Origin: Tistrella mobilis
GTDB taxonomy: Bacteria > Pseudomonadota > Alphaproteobacteria > Tistrellales > Tistrellaceae
Length of the DNA stretch: 64,000 nucleotides
Direction: 5' to 3'
Assembly: GCF_041468085.1 (NCBI RefSeq)
Contig: NZ_CP121017.1
Coordinates: 3,165,676-3,229,675, forward strand
Shown here: one piece after another, positions 28,379-37,531 of the stretch
Layout: every line of letters begins with the position of its first letter
Numbering within the stretch: position 1 is the first letter of the stretch
Made by a program: the position numbers and the translations under genes
The notes under the pieces: model-generated
What the model was told of the DNA's origin: nothing
What the model saw: only the letters and a program-made list of their open reading frames with translations
Databases searched by the model: none

Positions 28379-30514
28379 TCAGGCTTCAAGATCCGCCAGA
28401 AATTCCGAGCCCGGCGCCACGCCCGAGACCAGCAACCGGTCGCGGGCGCGGGTGCAGGCGACATAAAGCAGATGGCGTTCGGTGTCGTAGACATGGTCGA
28501 GATCGGCTTCGTCGGCGATGGCGGCGATGCGGGCGGCCGATGGCAGCGCGTCATCATCGCAGGCCATCACCGCGACCGCGCGGAATTCCAGCCCCTTGGC
28601 CACATGCATGGTGGCGATGGCGATCCGGCCGTCGGCCACCGCGACCTCGGCCCCCAGATGGGCCGGGACCAGACCGAGTGCGGCCGCCACCGCCTCGGCA
28701 CGTGGCCGCAGGCTGTCGTCGCGGATGATCAGGGCGATTTCCTCGGGCGACATGCCGTCATCCAGCAGGTCGAGCACCCAACCGGCGATCAGGCGGATTT
28801 CGGCCGCTTCGTCGGCGGCCAGCCGGATCTCAGGCGGTGGGCCGTCGAACAGTGAGACGGTGCCGTCGCGGCCCTCGCTGACGCCGTCGACATCGGCCAG
28901 CACATCTGGCAGCAGCCGGTCGGCCCGGGTGCGGATCTGATGCGAGGTGCGGTAATTGACCTTGAGCACATGCGACCGGCCGCGGATGTCGATGCCGAGT
29001 GCGGCCCAGGAAAAGGGCTGGCGGAAGATCCTCTGGCCCAGATCGCCGGCGAAGAAGAGTGTGTCGGGGCGGGGAGCATCGGGGCGGGAGGCATCGAGGC
29101 GTCCGGAACCGGAACGGGCGAGGCTGGCCAGGAAGCGCAGTTCGGCCGGCCCGACATCCTGCGCCTCGTCGACGATCACCGCATCGAAGCGCGCGTCATC
29201 GGTGGGCAGCCCTTGCGGCGGTGTGGCCGGGATGATCGCGGTGTAGATCGCGGCAAGCGTGGTGAAGCCCTGATCGGCCAGATCGGCACGCACCGCATCG
29301 ACCACCGCCCAGATCTCGTCGCGCTGGCGGGAACCCAGCCGGGTGCGGCGGCCAAGGCGCGGCGTGGCCCTGTAGGCCGCGGCATCGGTCAGGGCGCGGG
29401 CCTCGATCACCTCGTGCCATTCGGCGGTGATGAAGCCGGGGCGAAGATGGCGCGGGCCGGTCGGCCCTGCCGCCCGGGCCAGGATCGCCGCCCGCACGGT
29501 TTCCGCATCGGCGATCCGCACCGGCCCGAGCCGCGCGCGTGCGGCATCTTCCGCCAGATCGGGCAAGGCCCGCACGGTGATGCGGGCCGCAAGGTCGCTG
29601 TCATGGCCGGTCAGCCGCTCCAGCTTGTGGGCCAGGGCAGCGGCGAGCGGCGCCGAGACGGTGGTCAGCAGCACGCGCGCCCGGGCATCCCGGCGGGCGA
29701 TCCAGGCCGCGCGATGCAGGGCGACCACGGTCTTGCCGGTGCCGGCAGAGCCGGCGATCCGCACCGGGCCGCCATGATCACGCTCCACCAGCCGGCGCTG
29801 ATCCGGATGCAGGAACACGATCCAGCGATCCCAGGGGTAGTCCAGCGCCCGGCGCAGATCTTCCGGGGTGTGGATGGTGCGGAACCGGCGCCCGTCATCG
29901 GGATGTTCGAAGGCCGCAGTGCCCCCGGCGTCGGGGCGGGCCGGCAGACGGCCCGTGGAGACATAGTCGAGCAGCGCCTCGACCGCCTCCTGCGGCAGGC
30001 GTTCGGCCACGTCGAAGAAATCGGGCGACGAGGCGTGCCGCACGGCCTGAAGTTCCGAAGGCGGCACGCCGATGCCGAGCATGTCGTCATCGGTGAGATC
30101 CAGGAAGAGCGGCGGATGCCATGGCTCCTGGGGGACATCTGCCGCCTGCCGGAGCTGTGGGGCGGCGCCCTCATCGGGGCCGGCAACTTCCGGTAGCACC
30201 ACGATCTGCATGGCGCCGGTCACCGGATGGCGTTCGATCCGCCGCCGTTCGGCCCAGCGATAGGCGGCATCATGATGGTCGACATAGGCCAGCAGCAGCG
30301 CGTCGTCCAGCCGATGCAGAATGATACGGATGTCGGCATTCACCCGCACCGACCAGAAATGCCGATCTGCCGCCCGGTCGAGCCGGTGCATCCGCAACCC
30401 CGGCGCCGCCGGATCCAGCTGCAGATCGAAAGCCGCGGTCTTGGCGGCTTTCAGATCCGGCCCGTGGAGCCTGCGCAGCCCGTCGACAAAGCTGTCGGCG
30501 ATGCGGAAATCCAT
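28379..30514 (-). CDS. RelE-like domain fused to UvrD-type helicase
   Basis: 711 residues from the ATG at 30514, preceded by GGGGAGGGG; the frame is open further upstream but lacks a ribosome site. Residues about 1-95 have a RelE/ParE-like fold pattern (FVDGLRRLHGPDLKAAKTAA, FWSVRVNADIRIILHR, LAYVDHHDAAYRWAERR). A superfamily 1 helicase follows: Walker A IAGSAGTGKTVVALH (about 252), VIVDEAQDVG (about 448), NYRTSHQIR, IATMHVAKGLEFRAV and VACTRARDRLL. No nuclease domain is visible. The position tail-to-tail with the type III Res gene suggests a defence role (inference). The RelE-like part may be a sensor or RNA-binding module rather than an active toxin. Confidence 0.85.
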   Translation of the reverse strand: MDFRIADSFVDGLRRLHGPDLKAAKTAAFDLQLDPAAPGLRMHRLDRAADRHFWSVRVNADIRIILHRLDDALLLAYVDHHDAAYRWAERRRIERHPVTGAMQIVVLPEVAGPDEGAAPQLRQAADVPQEPWHPPLFLDLTDDDMLGIGVPPSELQAVRHASSPDFFDVAERLPQEAVEALLDYVSTGRLPARPDAGGTAAFEHPDDGRRFRTIHTPEDLRRALDYPWDRWIVFLHPDQRRLVERDHGGPVRIAGSAGTGKTVVALHRAAWIARRDARARVLLTTVSAPLAAALAHKLERLTGHDSDLAARITVRALPDLAEDAARARLGPVRIADAETVRAAILARAAGPTGPRHLRPGFITAEWHEVIEARALTDAAAYRATPRLGRRTRLGSRQRDEIWAVVDAVRADLADQGFTTLAAIYTAIIPATPPQGLPTDDARFDAVIVDEAQDVGPAELRFLASLARSGSGRLDASRPDAPRPDTLFFAGDLGQRIFRQPFSWAALGIDIRGRSHVLKVNYRTSHQIRTRADRLLPDVLADVDGVSEGRDGTVSLFDGPPPEIRLAADEAAEIRLIAGWVLDLLDDGMSPEEIALIIRDDSLRPRAEAVAAALGLVPAHLGAEVAVADGRIAIATMHVAKGLEFRAVAVMACDDDALPSAARIAAIADEADLDHVYDTERHLLYVACTRARDRLLVSGVAPGSEFLADLEA

Positions 30515-30593
30515 GGCGCCCCTCCCCCCTGCCGATCCTGCCCCCGTCTTCGACGTATAAGCCGTGGGGGCAGATCGCGCAATGGTAGGGCGT

Positions 30594-31346
30594 TCAGCAG
30601 ATGCCGTTGATGATGTCCAGATACCGCCGCACCGTCTCGTCCCAGCCATAGTCCAGCGCTTCGGCGGTGATGGCGTGGCCGATCGAGACTTCCAGGCAGC
30701 CAGGCGCGCGCGACAGGAAATCGGCGAGGTTGACCAGGTTCAGGTCGTGGCCGGCATTGAGGCCGATCCCGGCTTCCGCGGCGGCCTGGGCGGTGGCGGC
30801 CACATAGGCGGCGGCGGGTTCGAAATCCGGGCGCTCCCAGGCCATGGCATAGATGCCGGTATACATCTCCACCCGGTCGGCGCCCAGCGCCTTCGCCGCG
30901 GCCGGGGCCTTGGGGTCGGGGTTGATGAACACGGCGATGCGCGCGCCCGAGGGCCGCACCAGATCGATGCCCCGGGCCAGTTCTTCCGCACGGCTGCCGA
31001 AATTCCAGCCCTCTTCCGAGGTACGGGCGCCCGGCGCATCGGGGACCAGCGTCACCTGATGCGGGCGGACCTGGTTGACCAGTTCGGCGAAATCTTCCGA
31101 GGGGTAGCCCTCGATATTGAACTCGGCACCGATCACCTCGGGCAGATCGGTCGCAAACAGGCCGGCCAGATCGAACACGTCGCTGCGCCGGATATGGCGT
31201 TCATCCGGTCGGGGATGGACGGTGATGCCGTGTGCGCCCGCGCGCAGCACCCGCTTCGCCGTCGCCAGCACGTCGGGATAGCCGTTGTCGCGCTGATTGC
31301 GGAGCAGCGCCACCTTGTTGAGATTGACGCTGAGCTTGGTGGTCAT
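30594..31346 (-). CDS. pdxJ: Pyridoxine 5'-phosphate synthase
   Basis: 250 residues, the normal length. It has LSVNLNKVALLRNQR at the start, AGAHGITVHPRPDERHI, FNIEGYPS, VTLVPDAPG and GIGLNAGHDLNLVNL, all PdxJ landmarks. It condenses 1-deoxyxylulose 5-phosphate with 3-amino-2-oxopropyl phosphate, the last ring-forming step of DXP-dependent vitamin B6 synthesis. It appears to be a single gene; the 211 bases upstream separate it from ggpS. Confidence 0.97.
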   Translation of the reverse strand: MTTKLSVNLNKVALLRNQRDNGYPDVLATAKRVLRAGAHGITVHPRPDERHIRRSDVFDLAGLFATDLPEVIGAEFNIEGYPSEDFAELVNQVRPHQVTLVPDAPGARTSEEGWNFGSRAEELARGIDLVRPSGARIAVFINPDPKAPAAAKALGADRVEMYTGIYAMAWERPDFEPAAAYVAATAQAAAEAGIGLNAGHDLNLVNLADFLSRAPGCLEVSIGHAITAEALDYGWDETVRRYLDIINGIC

Positions 31347-31557
31347 TTGCCGCCATCCCCTGTCGTTCGCACATGCGCCCCATGCCGGTCATCCGGGCGA
31401 AAACACGCCCCGCCTGCCCTGGCCGGAAGCGGCCGGGCGGGCGAGGCGGGGGACAGGATATATCCGGAAGGCCGGCGCCTGCGACCGATTGTTCAGCGAA
31501 ATTTCTTCAGCCTGAACCGCAGCCTCCGGCAACTGCCGGCGCAGGCATGACGCCGGG

Positions 31558-33078
31558 TCACACCGCCTTCAGCGCCGGCGGCTCGTCGGGCCTGCCGATC
31601 TCGTCGAAACGCTCGAAGGTATGATCGGCCCAGCGGGCCACGTCGTAGCGGCGCACCGTCTCGTACATCGCAGCCATGCGCGCCCGCGCCTCGTCGGGCG
31701 CCATGTCCAGCGCCTGATCCATGGCCGCATCCATCGCCCGGTCGGAATAGGGGTTGGCCAGGATCGCCTGCGGGAACTCCACCGCGCAGCCGGTGAATTC
31801 CGACAGCACCAGCGCGCCTTCCTGGCCGCGCTTGGCCGCCACATATTCCTTGGCGACCAGGTTGAGGCCGTCACGCAGCGGCGTGATCACACAGACATCC
31901 GCCCGGCGGTAATAGGCGATCAGCTTGTCGAAGGGGATGGCGTTCGAGAACAGCAGGATCGGCGTCCAGCCAAGGGTGGAGAAGCGGCCGTTGATCCGGC
32001 CGACCAGGGCTTCCACCTCGCGCTGGGTGTCGCGATAGATCCGCATGCCCGCCGCGGCCCGGACCGAAACCACCACCAGCTTGACCTTGCCGTGCAGCTC
32101 CGGCCGGCGTTCCAGCAGGCGTTCATAGGCCTGCAGGGTCTCGCGGATGCCCTTGGTGTAATCGGTGCGGCCCACCGCCACGATCAGCCGGCGATCGCGA
32201 AGTTCCTCTTCGATCTCGGTCTGAAGCGCCTGGTTGGCCTCGGTGTCGAGCACCCTGGCCACGAAATCGGGGTTGGTGCCCACCGGGAAGGCGTCGATGC
32301 CGACCTTGTGGCCCTTGTGACGCACCGCCACCGGGACTTCGGGTTCCGACAGCGCCAGGCCCGAGGGCGACATGCCATCCTCCACCCGGGTGCTGGCATC
32401 CACCTCCACATCGCGGAGCGCGCGGGCGACATCGGCGAAGTTCTTGGCATAGCGGGGAATGTGGAAGCCGACCAGATCGCAGGCGAGCAGGCTGTCCACG
32501 ATCTCCTCGCGCCAGGGCAGGATGTTGAACACATCCGGCCCCGGGAAGGGGGTGTGGTGGAAGAAGGCGATCTTCAGATCAGGCTTGATCCGGCGCAGAT
32601 AGCCGGGCACCAGCCAGAGATTATAGTCGTGCACCCAGACCAGCGCATTGTCTTCGGCCTGGGCGGCGGCGGCTTCGGCGAACAGCCAGTTGACCTCGCG
32701 GAAGGTGTTCCAGTCGGTGGTGTCGTAGCGGAACAGCCAGGGGAAGGAATGCAGGATCGGCCACAGCGCCTCCTTCGAGGTGACGTGGTAGAACATCCTG
32801 ACCTGTTCGGCGGTCAGCGGCAGCCGCGAGACCGAATACCGGCCATAGCTGTCCTCGATATCGATCACCCGCTCGAAGCTTTCCTTGCGCTTGGGGCTGA
32901 CCTGTTTCCAGGCCACCCACGCGCCCTTGCCTTCGGGCACGCGGCCGAAAAAGCTCTTCAGCGTCGGAACGATCCCGTTCGGGCTTTTGTTTTCACGATA
33001 GACGACGCGGTCGCCGACCACCTCTTCCTCATAGGGCTGACGGTGATAGACGATCACGAGCGATGACTTGCGGTTCAT
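31558..33078 (-). CDS. ggpS: Glucosylglycerol-phosphate synthase
   Basis: 506 residues from the ATG at 33078 (AAAGGGACAGGG upstream). It is a GT20-family protein. The N-terminus LVIVYHRQPYEEE, then NKSPNGIVPTLKSFF, WVAWKQVSPKRKESFERV and FYHVTSKEALWPILHSFPW, reads like cyanobacterial GgpS rather than OtsA. Later motifs are VHDYNLWLVPGYLR, FFHHTPFPGPDVFNILPWR and VGRTDYTKGI. GgpS joins ADP-glucose and glycerol 3-phosphate to give the compatible solute precursor. The operon context supports this: gpsA supplies glycerol 3-phosphate and the HAD gene supplies a phosphatase. Trehalose-6-phosphate synthase is the alternative. Confidence 0.88.
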   Translation of the reverse strand: MNRKSSLVIVYHRQPYEEEVVGDRVVYRENKSPNGIVPTLKSFFGRVPEGKGAWVAWKQVSPKRKESFERVIDIEDSYGRYSVSRLPLTAEQVRMFYHVTSKEALWPILHSFPWLFRYDTTDWNTFREVNWLFAEAAAAQAEDNALVWVHDYNLWLVPGYLRRIKPDLKIAFFHHTPFPGPDVFNILPWREEIVDSLLACDLVGFHIPRYAKNFADVARALRDVEVDASTRVEDGMSPSGLALSEPEVPVAVRHKGHKVGIDAFPVGTNPDFVARVLDTEANQALQTEIEEELRDRRLIVAVGRTDYTKGIRETLQAYERLLERRPELHGKVKLVVVSVRAAAGMRIYRDTQREVEALVGRINGRFSTLGWTPILLFSNAIPFDKLIAYYRRADVCVITPLRDGLNLVAKEYVAAKRGQEGALVLSEFTGCAVEFPQAILANPYSDRAMDAAMDQALDMAPDEARARMAAMYETVRRYDVARWADHTFERFDEIGRPDEPPALKAV

Positions 33079-33137
33079 CCCTGTCCCTTTCGATCTCGGT
33101 TGCGGCTCCGACGGCGTGCGGGCGGTTGCCCGCCGGC

Positions 33138-33860
33138 TCAATCGAGGCCGAAATGGCGGATCGCCTCGGCGATGCCGGCAGCACCGTGGCCGGCGCTCCG
33201 GTAAACCCAGGGCTTGTCGGTCAGTTGCTCAACGAGGCGCGGTTCGGAATTGCCGACCGCCACCCCTTTCAGTCCGGTTTCGAACAGCGAGAGGTCGTTC
33301 AGCGTGTCGCCGGCGACCAGAACCCGGTCGGCCGGCAGGTTGAGGGTTGCGACCAGCTGCTGAAGGGTCGGCCCCTTGGCCACACCCTTGGGCAGCACGT
33401 CGAGGAACGTATCGGCCGAGAGCAGCCAGTCGAAACCGGCGGCCGCGATCTTGTCGAGGGTTGCGGTCTCAAGCTCGGCCGGCTCGTACCAATAGCTCAC
33501 CCGCCGCTCGAAGGGGGTGGGTTGCAGCCGGATGCCGGGCTCGCCCGACAGCATGGCCTTGACCCGGTCCCCCGCATCGTTCCAGGCCCGGGCGATCGGC
33601 GCCTGAACCTCGTCCACCACCCGGAAATCGCGGCCGGCGACCACGGTGGTGCCCACATCGCCGATCACGAAATCCGGATGCGGCATGCCGGGTTCGGCCA
33701 CGAGTTCGCGGATGAAGCCCAGATCACGGCCGGTCACGAAGATCAGCAAGGCATCGTCGCGGGCCTGAAGCGCCTGGTAAAGGGCGCGCCGGTCTTCATC
33801 CGAGCCCCCGAGGAAGGTTCCGTCGAGGTCGGTTGCGAGTATCAGCTTGTGATCGGTCAT
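33138..33860 (-). CDS. HAD-IIB phosphatase, probable glucosylglycerol-phosphate phosphatase
   Basis: 240 residues of the sucrose-phosphatase-like HAD group: motif I ATDLDGTFLGG, motif II FVTGRDLGF, the Lys in GVAKGPTLQQL and motif III/IV VAGDTLNDLSLFE. The ATG overlaps the gpsA stop by one base (TGATG), and ggpS starts 59 bases downstream. Family members remove phosphate from sugar-phosphate osmolytes. Here the likely substrate is glucosylglycerol phosphate, inferred from context. It differs from the cyanobacterial GgpP type. Confidence 0.8.
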   Translation of the reverse strand: MTDHKLILATDLDGTFLGGSDEDRRALYQALQARDDALLIFVTGRDLGFIRELVAEPGMPHPDFVIGDVGTTVVAGRDFRVVDEVQAPIARAWNDAGDRVKAMLSGEPGIRLQPTPFERRVSYWYEPAELETATLDKIAAAGFDWLLSADTFLDVLPKGVAKGPTLQQLVATLNLPADRVLVAGDTLNDLSLFETGLKGVAVGNSEPRLVEQLTDKPWVYRSAGHGAAGIAEAIRHFGLD

Positions 33861-35041
33861 CAGGCGTCCGTCGTCTCAAGGTCGCTCGCGCGGTGGGCGG
33901 GGTGGTCGATCGCGACCACCGGCTCCAGCGCGCGGCTTTCGGCCCGGATCGGGCGGGTGAGCAGGGCGGTCATCGCGGCATCGATGTCGAGCCGGCCCCG
34001 GATGACGGCGTGTACCGCTTCCGAAATCGGCATCTCGACGCCGAGCCTGCGGGCCAGCGCGGTGACGGTCTCGGCATTCACCGCCCCTTCGACCACGGCC
34101 GACTTGCCGGCCAGCGCCTCGTCGGGCGTGGCGCCGCGGCCCAGGGCCAGGCCGAAGGTGAAGTTGCGCGACTGCTCGCTGGAACAGGTGAGCGTCAGAT
34201 CGCCGATGCCGGCAAGGCCGGTGACCGTCTCGCGCCGGCCGCCCAGCGCCTGGGCCAGCCGCTTCAGCTCGGCCAGGCCCCGGGTGATGATCGCGGCGCG
34301 CGGATTGGAGCCGAGCCCCCGCCCGGCGGCGATGCCGCAGGCAATGGCGAGCACGTTCTTGACCGCGCCGCCGACCTCCACCCCGGTCAGATCGTCGGAG
34401 AGATAGGGCCGGAAGCTGGCGGTGCCCAAGGTGACCGCGACCCGGGCGGCGAGCGAGGCGACCAGCGCCGCCCCCATGCTTTCCGGGTCGAGCGGCCCGT
34501 CCTCGTCATCCTCCATCGGCTGGACATCGGCCGAGGCGATGGTGACGGCGGTGGGCTGGCCTTCGGCCACTTCGGCCGCGAAGCTGGGGCCCGAAAGCAC
34601 GGCCTGCGGACGGCCGGGCATGACCTCGGCGATCACCTGGGTCATCAGCAGGCCGGTGTCGCGTTCGATCCCCTTGCTGCAGATCACGACCGGCATGCCC
34701 GGCGCGGCATGGCGCCCTACCTCTGCCGCCATCGCCCGCAAAAACTGCGAGGGGATGACCAGCAGGGCAAGATCGGCGCCGTCGAGCGCCTGCCCCATAT
34801 CGCCGGTGACCGAGATCCCGGCCGGCATGTCGTGGTCTGGAAGAAAGGGATTGCGGCCGCCGGCACGGATCGCCGCCACGGCCTCGGCTTCACGGATCCA
34901 CAGCCGGGTCTCACGCCCGGCACGATCCGCCACCATTGCGAGCGCGCTGCCCCAGGCACCGCCGCCGATCACCGCCACCCGTCTGAACGGCGCGATCACG
35001 GGCACGGGCTCCGGAGCGTTGCTGCTCTCCTCGATACTCAC
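33860..35041 (-). CDS. gpsA: NAD(P)-dependent glycerol-3-phosphate dehydrogenase
   Basis: About 393 residues from a GTG at 35041 (GAGGGAG upstream but rather distant); an ATG at 35098 is possible. Landmarks are VAVIGGGAWGSALA (dinucleotide site), VICSKGIE, AVLSGPSFAAEVAEG, GVEVGGAVKNVLAIACGI (catalytic Lys) and RGLAELKRLAQALGG. It is longer than the usual 330 or so because of an acidic insert around PMEDDEDGPLDPE and a C-terminal tail. It makes sn-glycerol 3-phosphate, which here would feed GgpS. It is first in the gpsA-HAD-ggpS operon. Confidence 0.93.
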   Translation of the reverse strand: MSIEESSNAPEPVPVIAPFRRVAVIGGGAWGSALAMVADRAGRETRLWIREAEAVAAIRAGGRNPFLPDHDMPAGISVTGDMGQALDGADLALLVIPSQFLRAMAAEVGRHAAPGMPVVICSKGIERDTGLLMTQVIAEVMPGRPQAVLSGPSFAAEVAEGQPTAVTIASADVQPMEDDEDGPLDPESMGAALVASLAARVAVTLGTASFRPYLSDDLTGVEVGGAVKNVLAIACGIAAGRGLGSNPRAAIITRGLAELKRLAQALGGRRETVTGLAGIGDLTLTCSSEQSRNFTFGLALGRGATPDEALAGKSAVVEGAVNAETVTALARRLGVEMPISEAVHAVIRGRLDIDAAMTALLTRPIRAESRALEPVVAIDHPAHRASDLETTDA

Positions 35042-35250
35042 CGCGATGATGCTCCCTCGTTGTTGTCGGTCGTGCCACCCCGGCACAGCACGTCGCACCG
35101 GGCAGCACGTTGGCTACAGATATATGCTGCGCTGCAGCGAAATGAAGGGATCCCCCCGGAAAACCACGAAAGGACGCGTGAAAGGCACGGATCAATCGGT
35201 ATGATCATAGCACGAGGCGCCAGCGGGCGCGACAGCGAAGGAACGAACTG
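35042..35250. promoter_or_regulatory. Divergent promoter region between gpsA and the alpha-glucosidase gene
   Basis: 209 bases between diverging genes. It contains a perfect 10-bp palindrome TATGATCATA (35200-35209) and is richer in AT than its flanks. GAAGGA sits about 10 bases before the glucosidase ATG. No promoter box can be fixed with confidence. Confidence 0.4.
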
Positions 35251-36882
35251 ATGCAATGGTGGCGTGGCGCGGTGATCTATCAGGTGTATCCGCGCAGCTT
35301 CCAGGATACGAATGGTGATGGTGTCGGCGATCTTCCCGGTGTCACCAGGCGTTTGGGACATCTGGCGGCATTGGGTGTGGATGCCGTCTGGATTTCACCC
35401 TTCTTCAAGTCCCCGATGGCTGATTTCGGTTACGACGTCGAGAACTATCGCGAGGTCGACCCGCTTTTCGGAACGCTCGATGATTTCGATGTGATGCTGG
35501 CAGAGGCGCACCGGCTGGGGCTGAAGGTCGTGATCGACATGGTGTTGAGCCACACCTCGCAGCGCCACCGCTGGTTTCAGGAAAGCCGGCGCAGCCGCGA
35601 GAATGCCCGCGCCGACTGGTATGTCTGGGCGGATCCGCGCCCGGACGGCACGCCGCCCAACAACTGGCTGTCGATGTTCGGCGGCAGCGCCTGGACCTGG
35701 GAGCCGCGGCGGCGGCAATACTACCTGCACAATTTCCTGGCCGATCAGCCCGATCTGAACCTGCATCTGCCCGAGGTGCAGGATGCCCTGCTCGACGAAT
35801 GCCGTTTCTGGCTGAACCGCGGCGTCGACGGCTTCCGGCTGGATGCCTGCAACTGCCTGACCCATGACCCGCAGTTGCGCGACAACCCGCCACGCCCCGC
35901 CGACATGCCACCGACCGAAGCGGTGACGCCCTCCAATCCCTACAACTATCAGCGGCATCTTTATAATAAATCACAACCAGAAACCCTGGGGTTCCTCAAG
36001 CGCCTGCGCGCGCTCACCGATGAATACGGCGATATCCTGCTGCTGGCCGAAATCGCCGACGACGACAGCCTGAAGGTGATGCGCGACTATGCCGGACCGA
36101 AGGCGCCGCTCCATACCGCCTATTCCTTCGCCCTGCTCGGCCCGGAATTCGATCCGCGCCATGTGACGGGCGCGGTTGCAGCCTTTCATGCCGACGGCAT
36201 CGACGGCCGTCCCGGCCGGGACGGCTGGCCCAGCTGGGCGTTCAGCAATCATGATGTCGAGCGGGTCGTCTCGCGCTGGGGCGGGCGGGACGCGCCGCCG
36301 GAATTCGCCAAGGCCCTGATCGCGCTGCTCTGCTCGCTGCGCGGCACGGTTTTCCTCTATCAGGGCGAAGAACTGGGCCTGCCCGAGGCGGATGTGCCTT
36401 ACGAACAGCTGAAGGACCCCTACGGGCTGAACTTCTTCCCCGATTTCGCCGGCCGCGACGGCTGCCGCACGCCGATGCCCTGGGAGGATGGCGACCGTCA
36501 TGCCGGCTTTTCCACCGTCGACGGCTGGCTGCCGATCCCCAACGACCATCTGCTGAGGGCGGTGGCGGCCCAGGCGGCCGATCCGCAATCGGTGCTGTCC
36601 TTCACCCGCCATTTCCTGCGCTGGCGGAAAGCCCGGCCCGAACTTGTGACCGGTGACATCGACATCGTCGAGGCCACCGAGCACATGATCTGCCTGGTGC
36701 GCAGCCTGAACGGGTGCCGGCTGATGGTGGCGATCGAACTGGCCGGCCGCGGCGGATCCGTCGCCCTTGCGGGCGAGGTCGCGGAAGTGGACGAGGATCA
36801 CCGCCTTGCCCTCGGCTGGGTAGAACGTGACCGCATCACCCTGCCGCCCTATGGTGCGGTCTTTGCCTGGCTGCGCGATTGA
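35251..36882 (+). CDS. GH13 alpha-glucosidase
   Basis: 543 residues. It opens with WWRGAVIYQVYPRSFQDTNG and shows the four GH13 regions: DMVLSHTS, GFRLDACN (nucleophile Asp), LLLAEIAD (acid/base Glu) and AFSNHDVER. Length and start are typical of oligo-alpha-1,6-glucosidase/alpha-glucosidase (GH13_23-like) enzymes of Proteobacteria. There is no signal peptide, so it acts in the cytoplasm on small glucosides. Divergent orientation from the gpsA-HAD-ggpS operon suggests a link with osmolyte or storage-sugar turnover. Confidence 0.93.
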   Translation: MQWWRGAVIYQVYPRSFQDTNGDGVGDLPGVTRRLGHLAALGVDAVWISPFFKSPMADFGYDVENYREVDPLFGTLDDFDVMLAEAHRLGLKVVIDMVLSHTSQRHRWFQESRRSRENARADWYVWADPRPDGTPPNNWLSMFGGSAWTWEPRRRQYYLHNFLADQPDLNLHLPEVQDALLDECRFWLNRGVDGFRLDACNCLTHDPQLRDNPPRPADMPPTEAVTPSNPYNYQRHLYNKSQPETLGFLKRLRALTDEYGDILLLAEIADDDSLKVMRDYAGPKAPLHTAYSFALLGPEFDPRHVTGAVAAFHADGIDGRPGRDGWPSWAFSNHDVERVVSRWGGRDAPPEFAKALIALLCSLRGTVFLYQGEELGLPEADVPYEQLKDPYGLNFFPDFAGRDGCRTPMPWEDGDRHAGFSTVDGWLPIPNDHLLRAVAAQAADPQSVLSFTRHFLRWRKARPELVTGDIDIVEATEHMICLVRSLNGCRLMVAIELAGRGGSVALAGEVAEVDEDHRLALGWVERDRITLPPYGAVFAWLRD

Positions 36883-36917
36883 CGGCGCATCGGACACCAT
36901 CATCAGAGAGATGCGAC

Positions 36918-37376
36918 ATGGACGAGAAAATTGCCGGCACCTGCCGCTGCGGCACCGTCGCCTTCGAGGTGGACGGCCGGCCGCTGATCACCATGGCCTG
37001 CCATTGCCGCGAATGCCAGCATATGACCGGCAGCGCCTTCTCGCTCAGCAGCCTGTATCTTTCCGACCGCTTCCGGGTGACGGCCGGCACGCCGGTGGCG
37101 CGGCGGGTGGGGCAGATGGCCACCCATCATTTCTGCCCGGATTGCGCCAGCTGGCTGTTCACCCGCCCCGACGGCATGGACGAGCTGGTGAATGTGCGCG
37201 CCACCCTGCTGGCCGATGCGGCCGGTTTCCGCCCGTTCATCGAGACCTGGACCGCGGACAAACTCCCCTGGGTGACCACCCCCGCCACCCACAGCTATCC
37301 GGGCTTCCCGCCCATGGAGGCCTACCCGGCCCTGCTGGCCGAATTTGCCGGCGGCACGACGGCGCCCCGGCCCTGA
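36918..37376 (+). CDS. GFA/CENP-V family zinc protein
   Basis: 152 residues from the ATG at 36918 (AGAGAG upstream). Zinc ligands follow the GFA pattern: TCRCGTV, CHCRECQHMTGS and FCPDCASWLF. The family was named for glutathione-dependent formaldehyde activation, but most members are of unknown role. It lies 35 bases after the glucosidase gene, possibly in the same transcript, and is closed by a clear terminator. Confidence 0.88.
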   Translation: MDEKIAGTCRCGTVAFEVDGRPLITMACHCRECQHMTGSAFSLSSLYLSDRFRVTAGTPVARRVGQMATHHFCPDCASWLFTRPDGMDELVNVRATLLADAAGFRPFIETWTADKLPWVTTPATHSYPGFPPMEAYPALLAEFAGGTTAPRP

Positions 37377-37384
37377 TGCCGGAC

Positions 37385-37409
37385 GCGGCCCTTCGGGGCC
37401 GCTTTTTTT
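37385..37409 (+). terminator. Rho-independent terminator
   Basis: GCGGCCC and GGGCCGC pair around a short TTCG-type loop and are followed by seven T residues. It begins 8 bases after the GFA gene stop, ending the glucosidase-GFA transcription unit. Confidence 0.9.
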
Positions 37410-37433
37410 ATGTCGGCCACCCAGCCATCAAAC

Positions 37434-37450
37434 TCGAATAAATTCGAATT
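37434..37450. promoter_or_regulatory. Overlapping palindromes upstream of the TetR gene
   Basis: TCGAATAAATTCGA (6-bp arms) overlaps the perfect 10-bp palindrome AATTCGAATT. The site stands out as AT-rich in GC-rich surroundings and lies about 80 bases before the TetR start, as expected for an autoregulatory operator. Confidence 0.45.
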
Positions 37451-37531
37451 TACCGGCTTGAGCACCACCGGTTCTCACGCTAGGCTCATTCTCACATGGA
37501 ATCGGATCGACTTCAGTTCGGGGGGAGCCGG

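Noticed and set aside
31558-33078. Assignment as trehalose-6-phosphate synthase (OtsA)
   Set aside because: The N-terminal motifs and the gpsA and phosphatase neighbours fit GgpS better; kept as the alternative.
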